5,991 nt of DNA from Xanthobacteraceae bacterium (GCA_030043175.1 JASHYD010000163.1:1-5991); one strand, 5' to 3'. Positions 1 through 5,991 are shown, numbered from the stretch's first letter. Numbers and translations are program-made. Notes: generated by a model from the letters alone, not told the origin.

Positions 1-1
1 T

Positions 2-436
2 CTGCTGGAGGTCGCCGGCAGGAAGATCAAGCACCGATACCAGTTCTCCATCGAGGGTGCGAAGGAATTGGAGGCCTTTCATCAGCGCGTACTGAACAAT
101 CTCAGGCTGGCCTTCAGTGCGTTCATGTCCGGGGACGCGAGGATAGCGCGCGCTTTGATTGAGGAGAAGACCGGGCTTCGCAACGCCGAGCTTGCTGGCT
201 CCGAAAGCCATCTGGGCCGCCTGCGTGAGGGCCGGGTCGAGAGCATTGAAACCAGTTCACTGCACTTGAATGTGCTGCGCGACCTCAAACGAATTCATTC
301 CCATATCTGCTCCGTTGCCTACCCGGTGCTTGAGGCGACTGGCGAGCTGCAGCCGAGCAGGCTCAAGGAAAGCGAACCTGGGCTGCTGGCGGCCCCGGAA
401 GGATCACCGATGGATGCCAAGTCTTCGGCACCGTGA
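2..436 (+). CDS. Na/Pi cotransporter family protein, C-terminal PhoU-like domain (5' end outside window)
   Basis: The reading frame is open from the first bases of the window to a TGA at 434-436, so about 144 C-terminal residues are seen and the membrane part is missing. A TTG at 68 could be taken as a start, but in-frame coding (LLEVAGRKIKHRYQFSIEG) runs straight through it from position 2, so this is the tail of a longer gene. The visible part is a helical PhoU-like domain. It contains VLNNLRLAFSAFMSGD, a helix rich in Arg and Glu, and the signature ESIETSSLHLNVLRDLKRIHSHI followed by SVAYPVLE, which is typical of the cytoplasmic end of NptA/YjbB-type sodium-phosphate symporters. The full protein would be an inner-membrane phosphate transporter, in which the PhoU domain is thought to be regulatory. 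The last 20 or so residues (after LQPSRLKE) look like a nonconserved tail. No convincing terminator follows. The family call is strong; the exact gene is not assigned. Confidence 0.85.
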   Translation: MLEVAGRKIKHRYQFSIEGAKELEAFHQRVLNNLRLAFSAFMSGDARIARALIEEKTGLRNAELAGSESHLGRLREGRVESIETSSLHLNVLRDLKRIHSHICSVAYPVLEATGELQPSRLKESEPGLLAAPEGSPMDAKSSAP

Positions 437-524
437 TGGTTCAATCGTCGCTATCACCTGAGTTATCGCCTACCGGATCTTGGTTCGATTGCTCTTGCAT
501 GCGGCCAGGTAGGCGGGATATTCG

Positions 525-550
525 GCTTCAGTCGCTTGTCCGGCTGAAGC
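525..550. repeat. Short inverted repeat (possible hairpin)
   Basis: GCTTCAG at 525-531 and CTGAAGC at 544-550 are perfect 7-bp inverted arms around a 12-base loop, about 90 bases after the stop of the phosphate transporter gene. There is no T-run after either arm, so a rho-independent terminator is not supported. It may be a chance hairpin. Confidence 0.25.
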
Positions 551-654
551 AGCCATCGACGCAAGGCTGCGACCGCAAGAGCATTCCCGCCTCACTTCGG
601 CCGTGTGCATGAAATACCCGCGTGAAGGCAGCGCGGGTTGCATCCACGGCATGA

Positions 655-870
655 CGAGCGATCGCTTTGGAGTTCCTGCCGATGATTTTGAATTCGGGCG
701 CAAACCCGATGACGGTGTACGGCAGCAATCAAGAGCCGATCGACAACGCGGGCGTCGGCGTGCCCGCCACGCAATTGGCGAGCAAGGTCGTGCTTTATTC
801 GTGCTACTCGCAGGCAACTGGCTGGTTCTCGGAGGGGCCCCCGACGCCTGGCGCTTGGGATCCTGACTGA
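655..870 (+). pseudogene. Fragment of a beta-rich hypothetical or phage-like protein
   Basis: The plus frame is open from just after a TGA (652-654) to a TGA at 868-870, but there is no credible start or Shine-Dalgarno. The translation contains FLPMILNSGANPMTVYGSN, then PIDNAGVGVPATQLASKVVLYSCYSQATGWFSEG. This pattern (asparagine/glycine turn, 'NSGANPMTVYG', a hydrophobic strand, then an aromatic 'GWFSEG' end) resembles small beta-sandwich domains in hypothetical or phage-associated proteins of Rhizobiales; that is recalled and was not searched. The segment looks protein-like up to about 831, then turns into a Pro-rich tail (GPPTPGAWDPD) where the antisense secY fragment begins. I read it as a decayed internal or C-terminal fragment. 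It could instead be a chance open frame. Confidence 0.35.
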
Positions 871-931
871 GCAAGCGCCGCTGCGCGCGCTCCATGAAGA
901 CGATGAAGGCAATCACCACACAAACGGCATG
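845..931 (-). pseudogene. secY: Fragment of secY (protein translocase subunit SecY)
   Basis: Read on the minus strand, the frame gives HAVCVVIAFIVFMERAQRR followed by LLSQDPKRQA. This closely matches the transmembrane-to-cytoplasmic segment of alphaproteobacterial SecY, usually VIAFIVFMERAQRRLLIQYPKRQV; the Ile-to-Ser and Tyr-to-Asp changes in the LLxQxPKRQ part are unlike functional copies. Recognisable homology covers about 29 codons, against roughly 440 for a whole SecY. Upstream the frame runs into non-SecY sequence and a stop (TAG, plus-strand 992-994). Downstream it becomes Pro/Ser/Arg-rich, with at best a weak echo of the SecY 'SSHLP' stretch. SecY forms the inner-membrane Sec channel and is normally encoded in the ribosomal-protein operon, whose neighbours are absent here. 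This is therefore a displaced gene scrap and not a working gene. Confidence 0.6.
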
Positions 932-1346
932 GCCACTACCCCAGAATGGGCTTGAGGCCTGCGCTCTAACTTCCGCGCTATCGCGTCCAGGCTAGCACAG
1001 CGCTGCTTTTTGGGTGCTGGCCGCCGGTTGGAAGGGCTGGGGCCCCGCGAAGCGATGATGACCCGCGAGTCTCACGCGCCAAGCCAGACGCTAATCGGAC
1101 TCAATCGGCCACTAAGTGAGCAGAGGACGCAAAACGTGCAGCGTGCGCCGCAGTGCTGTTCGCCTCGACCTTGTCGAGCACGACGGCGGGGGCCTCGGTG
1201 GTCGCCTGTTTTCGGACCGCAACGCGATACTGGCGCGGGGGGTAGCGGACACCGAGGCCCGGCTCAAAGCGGTTCAAGGCCTTCGGATGTGCCGGAACGT
1301 TATTACAGGCTCAGAGGTTCCATCCCTGCATAGCCCAGGGCAAAGT
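932..1346. other. Non-coding or unassigned stretch upstream of the permease gene
   Basis: No gene was recognised. The permease frame stays open back to an ATG at 1116, adding 77 residues of Arg/Gly-rich low-plausibility sequence. A parallel open frame (1010-1333) and an antisense frame here also lack family features or ribosome sites. I see no clear -35/-10 pair, although the promoter of the permease gene should lie in this stretch. Confidence 0.4.
1337..1340 (+). promoter_or_regulatory. Ribosome binding site for the permease (AGGG)
   Basis: AGGG lies 6 bases before the ATG at 1347. It supports that ATG over the in-frame ATG at 1116, which has no comparable site. Confidence 0.5.
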
Positions 1347-3326
1347 ATGTCAGTGCTAAAACTCATACTCGGACGCCGGTTGGCGAACGTGGAGTACGGG
1401 GAACGCAAAATTAGCGCGTTCGAGGGCGTACCGGCAATGGGTTTGGACTTGCTCGGCTCCTGCTCATACGGGCCCGAGGCTGCGATGACGGTCCTCATGC
1501 CTCTTGGCGCCGCTGGACTCGGTTATATCGGCATGGTGATGCCACCGATCCTGTTACTGCTGGCAATCCTTTACGTGTCATATCGCCAGACGATCCGAGC
1601 CTATCCGACCAATGGCGGCGCCTACACCGTTTCGAAGGTGAACCTGGGCACGAATGCAAGCCTCATCGCGGCCGCGGCGCTGATGATCGATTACGTGCTC
1701 ACCGTGGCGGTCGGTATATCTGCTGGAGTGGGGGCACTGACGTCCGCGGTTCCATCGCTTCACCCCTATACGCTGACGTTGTGCCTCGTAATTCTGGTGG
1801 TGGTTACCGTCATGAACCTACGGGGCACCGCAGATGCGGGGCGCGCGTGGGCGTTGCCAACTTATCTTTTCGCCGTGAGTTTTGTCCTGATACTCGCAAT
1901 CGGTACGTACGAGACCCTCGTGACAAGCGGGCAACCCCAACCGGTTGTGCCACCCCCCGGTTTGCCGGAGACCACGGAGGCAGTCAGCATCTGGTTGCTT
2001 CTGCGCGCTTTCGCCGCCGGATGCGTCGCGATGACCGGGGTGGAGGCGGTCAGCAACGGCGTGAGTGCCTTCCGTGAGCCGGTGGTGAAGCGGGCGCACC
2101 GAACGCTTGGGGCAATCTGCGCGATTCTTATCATACTGCTTGCCGGCATTACCTACCTCGTGCGGAGCTATCATGTCGGCGCTATGGATCAGGCGCAGGT
2201 TGGCTATCAGAGCGTTCTTTCCCAGCTCGCGGGGGCCGTTGTCGGTCACGGCATCTTCTACTACGTCGCCATCGGGAGCGTGCTCTGCATCCTCTGTCTC
2301 TCGGCAAACACCAGCTTTGTCGATTTCCCGCGCGTATGTCGCCTCGTTGCGCAGGACGATTTCTTACCACGCCCCTTTGCTAGAGTCGGGCGGCGCTTGG
2401 TGTTCTCGGTGGGCATTCTCTATCTCGCCGTCGTCGCAGGCTTTCTACTGGTCGTATTCGGCGGTATCACAGACCGCCTAATCCCGCTGTATGCAATCGG
2501 GGCCTTCCTCACCTTCACGATGTCTCAACTCGGCATGACGGTTCACTGGTACACTGAGCTACAGAGCGCGAGGGCCGAGCGGGATCGTCACAAGCATCAG
2601 GTCAGCTTGGGGATCAATGCAGTTGGGGCTGTAGCAACCGGTGGCTCGCTGGCAATCATCATCTTCGCTAAGTTCACTGAGGGCGCATGGATCACCGTGC
2701 TGGTGATTCCGTTCGTCGTCCTCCTCCTGAGAATGACGAACAGATACTACGCCGAGCTAGACGCACAGTTGCGCGACGAAGGACGCCTCGATCTGCGATT
2801 TAAGGAGCCACCAATCGTACTGGTAGTTACAAACACATGGAACCGTTTGACCGACCGGGCTGTGCAATTCGCCCTGCAACTCTCGCCGGATGTCATGGCG
2901 GTGCATTTGACGAAGCTGGGTGGTCCTGACGTCCAAGAGCAACGTCGGCTGCTACGTCAACAATGGTCCAACGATGTGGAGGCGCCTGCAAAAAAGGTTG
3001 GGCTTCGCCCGCCCCGGCTTGTGCTCCTCGACGCACCGTTCCGGAGGATCGAAGGACCCTTGCTCCAGTTTATCTCAGAGACGGAAAAGAAAACTCCTTG
3101 CCGGCAAATTGCTGTGCTGATCCCGGAAGTGGTGAAAGAGCATTGGTGGCAATATCTGCTGCACGGCCAAGGTGCTCGGCGCCTGCGTGCTGCGCTGCTG
3201 CGCTACAGCGGCTCGCGCGTGGTCGTGGTCAACATCCCCTGGTATTTGGAGGAGCCCCGTATCGAAGAGGGCCTGGAGCAGGAAGAAATCCACAGCAACC
3301 ACAGCGAAACGCAAGCGAGCGATTGA
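1347..3326 (+). CDS. APC-superfamily permease with C-terminal USP-like domain, KimA-like (probable K+ or amino-acid symporter)
   Basis: This is a 659-residue inner-membrane transporter of the LeuT-fold APC superfamily. About 12 membrane helices can be placed, roughly at 24-48, 57-80, 105-133, 138-158, 168-188, 213-238, 251-272, 300-328, 352-372, 378-398, 419-442 and 446-464. A soluble alpha/beta domain follows at 488-633 (IVLVVTNTWNRLTDRAVQFA ... VVVVNIPWYL), like a universal-stress-protein fold. Length and order match Bacillus subtilis KimA, a high-affinity K+/H+ symporter. Conserved blocks include YRQTIRAYPTNGGAY (79-93), DYVLTVAVGISAG (115-127), GCVAMTGVEAVSN (225-237) and LIPLYAIGAF (378-387). 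From memory of KimA, the residues matching its ion-site D36, Y43, Y118, T121, T230 and E233 are present (D34, Y41, Y116, T119, T230, E233), but the one matching S125 is Gly123. The ATG at 1347 is chosen because KimA-like sequence begins there and AGGG precedes it; the frame itself is open from 1116. The acidic tail (634-659) is nonconserved. Family is certain; the substrate is inferred, and amino acids remain possible. Confidence 0.88.
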   Translation: MSVLKLILGRRLANVEYGERKISAFEGVPAMGLDLLGSCSYGPEAAMTVLMPLGAAGLGYIGMVMPPILLLLAILYVSYRQTIRAYPTNGGAYTVSKVNLGTNASLIAAAALMIDYVLTVAVGISAGVGALTSAVPSLHPYTLTLCLVILVVVTVMNLRGTADAGRAWALPTYLFAVSFVLILAIGTYETLVTSGQPQPVVPPPGLPETTEAVSIWLLLRAFAAGCVAMTGVEAVSNGVSAFREPVVKRAHRTLGAICAILIILLAGITYLVRSYHVGAMDQAQVGYQSVLSQLAGAVVGHGIFYYVAIGSVLCILCLSANTSFVDFPRVCRLVAQDDFLPRPFARVGRRLVFSVGILYLAVVAGFLLVVFGGITDRLIPLYAIGAFLTFTMSQLGMTVHWYTELQSARAERDRHKHQVSLGINAVGAVATGGSLAIIIFAKFTEGAWITVLVIPFVVLLLRMTNRYYAELDAQLRDEGRLDLRFKEPPIVLVVTNTWNRLTDRAVQFALQLSPDVMAVHLTKLGGPDVQEQRRLLRQQWSNDVEAPAKKVGLRPPRLVLLDAPFRRIEGPLLQFISETEKKTPCRQIAVLIPEVVKEHWWQYLLHGQGARRLRAALLRYSGSRVVVVNIPWYLEEPRIEEGLEQEEIHSNHSETQASD

Positions 3327-4130
3327 GTTTGCGGTGCAAAACGTGAGTGGCGTACCGAACGGTAATTGCCCGTGTGAAACCACGGATCGATGCGCGATAG
3401 CCGTCCGAGCGCGCGCCTGCGAACTGCCGGCGGCTCAATATCTCGAACAGGTGTTCTTCGCTTATGCGGATTCAAAAGAGATTCCGACGCACTTGACAAT
3501 ACCTCGCCGTTGCCGACGCCCCATCGACGAGTGAGCTCATCAGCGGCTTCGTCGCTTCATTTTCCCTCTTCATCTGCGGCACCCGAACGCTATGCCAGGG
3601 GTGCGTAAGGCAGCAAAGAACATAAGGACGCAAGCGGAGCCGACTGCCAGGCGCGATACGAGGCTATGGCAAGACAACCGACCCGCCGACACTCGATCAC
3701 TTTCCTCTCGCGGCCGTGAAGGTCCGCGTCAACGTTATCATGAAGGCGTTCGACAATGAGATCGGTGGACGAATTTTTCACCGACCATGTTGGCGCGTCC
3801 GACGAACAAGTGCGCGGCGCGCTTGGGTCGTGATCGGACCTCCCAATGTAAGACTGCAAAGCTGGCCGGTTCGCAGAACCATTGAGGCCATCTCGCCGAT
3901 GCGAAAGGGCTACTTTCTTTATATTGACTTATGGTCGTGTATAGATTGCCGAAATAAGCCACGCGGAGCCTCGATGATCGTCAAGCCTCGATGCTCGAGC
4001 TGTCGTGGAACTGGATGTCGGGGATTGGCCCGACCCTGCCGACTTTTGCAGTGCGAGAAGTCGGTAGACGCCAAGACACGCCGCGAACGTCGTCGCAAAG
4101 TCAGCCTGACCCGGAGCAGTCGTGCTTGGT
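3327..4130. other. 800-base gap with no recognisable gene
   Basis: Open frames exist on both strands (for example plus 3716-4288, and minus 3590-3859 and 3738-3962). Their products are rich in Arg, Ser and Cys, show no family motif, lack good ribosome sites and overlap each other. A small palindrome, TACCGAACGGTA (3353-3364), sits 27 bases after the permease stop but has no T-run. GCCTCGATG occurs twice close together (3968-3976 and 3985-3993). The composition dips locally to AT-rich around 3910-3950. No RNA gene or insertion-sequence end was recognised. Confidence 0.4.
3542..3557. repeat. 16-bp direct repeat, left copy
   Basis: AGCGGCTTCGTCGCTT is identical to 4141-4156, 599 bases away in the same orientation. 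The flanks differ immediately on both sides. An exact 16-mer shared by chance within 6 kb is unlikely. On the minus strand both copies can be read as ATKPL, here within NEATKPLMSSLVDG. Confidence 0.7.
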
Positions 4131-4907
4131 CTAATGGCCAAGCGGCTTCGTCGCTTTCAATAGGCGCCAACGATGGAAGAATACGACCTGACCGTTTTGG
4201 ACCGAGAGGCCCATTCCCGCGGTGCAGCCGGCATCTGCCAGCGCTCGAAGAACTGTTCGGATGGGTTCGACACGATGAGGGGCGTTGACGATTCCCATCC
4301 ATTCCTCGAATTCGCGGTGTTTGTTCCAGGTAGTGTGCTGAAGCTCGCTGAAACCACTCCTGGTAGCGCAGGCGTCCAGTTCGGATGCGGGCAGCATTCG
4401 TACATGAGAGGGGTCACGCAGACGCTCGATTGCGTTTTGCAGGTTTGATTCATCCGCGTCTTCCGATGAAACGACGTCCACAATGACGGCGATTCCATGG
4501 GGCCGAAGTACTCTAAACATTTGATCGAATGCGCGCTGAGGATTGGCAAAATGATGCACCGCCAACCGAGTGATCAAGCCGTCGAATTGCCCCTCCTCGA
4601 ACGGTAAGCTCTCTGCGTCGCCGCATTGGAATTGGACGTTGCGCAATCCTGCCTTCGCGCATCTTGCTCTTGCTTTTTCCAGCATCTGCTCAGTCGCGTC
4701 GAAGGCCACTACGGATGCCGCTCGCGATGCAATGGCGGCCGTGACAACGCCCGGCCCGCAAGCAACATCCAGAACCCTGCCCTGCCCTGCTTTGGCCAAT
4801 GCCGTCTGAAAACGCTCTGCGACTTGATCATCAGTCTTCTCTGCCCAGATATCGAACGTGTCTGATTGACGTCCAAATTCTTCCGTGACTCGCTTAATGT
4901 GATCCAC
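4131..4907 (-). CDS. Class I SAM-dependent methyltransferase (UbiE-like)
   Basis: This is a 258-residue cytosolic enzyme that should transfer a methyl group from S-adenosylmethionine; the acceptor is unknown. The Rossmann-type motifs are intact: motif I VLDVACGPGV (45-54, glycine loop for SAM), the acidic end of strand 2 in VVAFDATEQML (Asp70, ribose binding), GDAESLPF (96-103, adenine side), FDGLITRLAVHHF (108-120, strand 4) and FRVLRPHGIAVIVDVV (131-146). The N-terminal helix MDHIKRVTEEFGRQSDTFDI resembles the start of UbiE/YcgJ-like enzymes. A variable C-terminal part (about 150-258) with HREFEEWMGIVN and VVFFHRWRLLKATKP would shape the substrate site. The GTG at 4907 is chosen because GGAGG lies 5 bases before it and homology begins there. 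The frame extends in-frame a further 85 codons upstream, but that part is transporter-like debris and not methyltransferase. The gene ends in TAG at 4131-4133. It stands alone on this strand. A quinone-biosynthesis role is not supported beyond fold similarity. Confidence 0.88.
   Translation of the reverse strand: MDHIKRVTEEFGRQSDTFDIWAEKTDDQVAERFQTALAKAGQGRVLDVACGPGVVTAAIASRAASVVAFDATEQMLEKARARCAKAGLRNVQFQCGDAESLPFEEGQFDGLITRLAVHHFANPQRAFDQMFRVLRPHGIAVIVDVVSSEDADESNLQNAIERLRDPSHVRMLPASELDACATRSGFSELQHTTWNKHREFEEWMGIVNAPHRVEPIRTVLRALADAGCTAGMGLSVQNGQVVFFHRWRLLKATKPLGH
4141..4156. repeat. 16-bp direct repeat, right copy (inside methyltransferase 3' end)
   Basis: This copy is identical to 3542-3557. 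It encodes KATKPL at the very C-terminus of the minus-strand methyltransferase, just before its stop. It may mark a duplicated gene end or a recombination point. Confidence 0.7.
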
Positions 4908-5096
4908 ATCTTCCTCCGCTTTGCGTTGTTTCGAGTTTCGCAGCAGCACCGTGAGGATTCCGATAGCCGGAAGGAACGCGCACGTCTCATATACGAAGTT
5001 GATGCCCTGAAATCCGTAAGTTACCCAGCGTGGCCGCGAGCCAAGGTCGCGCAGACTGTCCGTAGCGAAACCAATGACGTTTGAACCAGGCAGGCG
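4908..5096 (-). pseudogene. C-terminal remnant of an MFS transporter (fosmidomycin-resistance-like)
   Basis: Minus-strand translation gives INFVYETCAFLPAIGILTVLL (plus-strand 4941-5003), the last membrane helix of Fsr-like major facilitator transporters, followed by a basic tail NSKQRKAEE. Just upstream, recognisable pieces fall into different frames. GFATDSL reads in the same frame (about 5049-5069), while LAATLGNL, which should form the 'GGLAAATLGxLxD' helix, reads in another frame over about 5014-5037. At least two indels therefore separate them. Nothing convincing is seen beyond about 5096, so most of the roughly 400-residue transporter is missing. The remnant runs in-frame into the methyltransferase, giving a 343-codon open frame from an ATG at 5162, but this fusion is most likely an accident of decay. 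The MFS identity is recalled family similarity; the frameshifts are read directly. Confidence 0.5.
4913..4917 (-). promoter_or_regulatory. Strong ribosome binding site (GGAGG) deciding the GTG start
   Basis: On the minus strand, GGAGG is followed by 5 bases and then GTG at 4907-4905. This fixes the methyltransferase start inside a much longer open frame. The site sits within the end of the transporter remnant, which suggests the two genes were once closely coupled. Confidence 0.75.
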
Positions 5097-5335
5097 TCCC
5101 AAGCGCGCTCCGGTGCGTCGGCACGGATAGCATGCACGTTTCGACAATGAAATTGCGTGCATCTCCAGTAACGGGAGGAGTGACAGCTGCAGGACGACAG
5201 CATATCACGCTCCGACTAACGAGGTCGAACTCTAGCCTAGCCTCGGATAATGGTCAGGGACCGGGGATCCTGGTCATTTCTTCTATGCCAGTCCAAAAGA
5301 AAGGCCTGAGAAAGCTCGAGCCGCACGATACGGCG

Positions 5336-5491
5336 ATGACGCGCCGCAAAGGCGTAATCACCCGCTACGATCTCAATCGCAAGTGGCCGCATCACGTGGC
5401 GCTTCCGGCTGAAAAAGTACGTTTCCTCAAGAACAGTGAGGGGATATTTAGAAATCACTATTCCAAACACCTCATCGACGCAGGTAAGTAA
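5336..5491 (+). pseudogene. Truncated conserved hypothetical protein ([14 protein letters not shown] family)
   Basis: The ATG at 5336 begins [20 protein letters not shown], then [18 protein letters not shown]. The first 36 or so residues match the N-terminus of a small hypothetical protein that I associate with Bradyrhizobium and other Rhizobiales, usually reading [35 protein letters not shown]. In those relatives it continues for about 50 further residues with a motif like LRRDDSDFVVFCFAKPEDAEAF. Here the match stops near 5443 and is followed by unrelated sequence ([13 protein letters not shown]) and a TAA at 5489-5491. No Shine-Dalgarno precedes the ATG. The frame is open back to 5081, but that upstream part has no family features. 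Function is unknown; the copy is probably dead through truncation or recombination within the gene. The family is recalled, not searched. Confidence 0.5.
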
Positions 5492-5991
5492 AGACAGCGG
5501 TATCGTCGGAGCCGCTTGTGCTTTTCCCGTGGCATCGCCGGCCAGGTTCTTACGTTTCGTACAGGAGCCTGGTCGAGCTTCGCGCTGCGCACACGCCGGA
5601 TGCCGCTCGATCGGTATCAGGGCATCCCCCGAGCTGATCCCGGAGGATGGGTCAGCCCCCCGGTGTCTGACATCACCTACGCAGCAACTCAAACGCCTAC
5701 CACGAACTCAGGTCGCTGGGATGAAGACCTGTTTCATCCCTCCGGGTGCGCCCAGCCGATCTGGCAACTCATCCGATTTCGACGCTTCAGAAGCAGTTTA
5801 TTGGGATAGAAATCGGGCGCGCCTCGCTGTAGGTGGGGGGTTTCCGTTCCTGCTCTTTCGATTGCAAGACGGGTTCACAGTCCCACCCTGGCTCACGGTT
5901 CCCGAAGCCCCCCTATAATCCCGGACGGCCAGATTTCCCAGGTCCGGTTTGAAACCTTGGCTTTCTTCCGCAGGCCTTCCCAAGTTTGGAG
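5492..5991. other. Terminal 500 bases without a recognised gene
   Basis: Overlapping open frames on both strands (plus 5436-5918 and 5516-5809; minus 5237-5692 and 5798-5983) show no family motifs. The minus-strand translation NLAVRDYRGASGTVSQGGTVNPS (about 5873-5941) looks somewhat protein-like but I cannot assign it. No tRNA, rRNA or transposase was recognised. A gene may begin or end beyond the window. Confidence 0.35.
5914..5919 (+). promoter_or_regulatory. Isolated TATAAT (possible -10 box)
   Basis: This is a perfect -10 consensus in a GC-rich setting, but nothing resembling TTGACA lies 16-18 bases upstream (the sequence there is GGCTCACG). It is followed by an inverted repeat, CCGGAC (5921-5926) and GTCCGG (5942-5947). 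Transcription to the right out of the window is possible but weakly supported. Confidence 0.2.

Noticed and set aside
470..919. 149-codon minus-strand open frame as a real gene
   Set aside because: Only its first 25 or so codons resemble a known protein (SecY). The rest is Arg/Ser/Pro-rich and antisense to a more protein-like plus-strand fragment.
3353..3364. Palindrome after the permease as a terminator
   Set aside because: The stem is 5 bp with a 2-base loop and has no T-run.
3924..3945. TTGACT with TATAGA as a promoter
   Set aside because: The spacing is 10 bases instead of about 17, and no gene follows.
3590..3962. Minus-strand open frames of 89 and 74 codons
   Set aside because: They overlap each other in different frames and show no recognisable family or start signals.
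3716..4288. 190-codon plus-strand open frame
   Set aside because: Rich in Arg, Cys and Ser with no motif, no ribosome site, and its 3' part is antisense to the methyltransferase.
5436..5918. 160-codon plus-strand open frame
   Set aside because: Its composition looks random, no family is recognised, its start overlaps the truncated KWPHH gene in another frame, and several equal-sized frames overlap it.
5939..5964. Possible signal recognition particle RNA core (CCAGGTCCGG ... CCTTGG)
   Set aside because: Only the first ten bases match; the conserved GGAAGCAGCCA part is absent, so the likeness is accidental.
1..5991. CRISPR arrays, tRNA/rRNA genes, intact insertion sequences
   Set aside because: No regularly spaced repeats, cloverleaf, rRNA stretch or transposase motif was seen on either strand.

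Overview
This is a GC-rich, sparsely coding accessory-type window. It looks alphaproteobacterial, most likely Rhizobiales (Bradyrhizobium-like). That placement rests on three things recognised from memory and not searched: an alphaproteobacterial-type SecY fragment, a truncated small protein with the [14 protein letters not shown] motif that I associate with Bradyrhizobium and its relatives, and the style of the three real genes. Two genes are complete and one is cut by the window edge; together they cover a little over half of the sequence.

Layout from left to right. Positions 2-436 (+) hold the C-terminal PhoU-like domain of a Na/Pi cotransporter. Positions 437-1346 carry no intact gene but hold two recognisable scraps: a beta-rich, phage-like or hypothetical fragment on the plus strand (about 655-870) and, directly abutting it on the minus strand, a roughly 29-codon piece of secY (845-931). 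Positions 1347-3326 (+) encode a 659-residue APC-superfamily permease with a cytoplasmic USP-like C-terminal domain; it resembles the K+/H+ symporter KimA. Positions 3327-4130 have no recognisable gene. A 16-bp exact direct repeat (3542-3557 and 4141-4156) lies within that gap and in the 3' end of the next gene. Positions 4131-4907 (-) encode a class I SAM-dependent methyltransferase with a GTG start and a strong Shine-Dalgarno. Directly upstream of it, and in the same open frame, is a frameshifted C-terminal remnant of an MFS (fosmidomycin-resistance-like) transporter (about 4908-5096, -). Positions 5336-5491 (+) hold a truncated conserved small protein. The last 500 bases contain nothing I can identify beyond an isolated TATAAT and a small inverted repeat.

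The two complete genes, together with the partial phosphate gene, do not form an operon and share no evident pathway. Two of the three concern ion transport (phosphate; probably potassium or an amino acid), and the third is a methyltransferase of unknown substrate. The most distinctive property of the window is that its gaps contain small fragments of otherwise conserved genes, at least one of them frameshifted. This is the pattern of a decaying or recombination-prone island. I found no coherent new multi-gene system, CRISPR array, tRNA, rRNA or intact insertion sequence.
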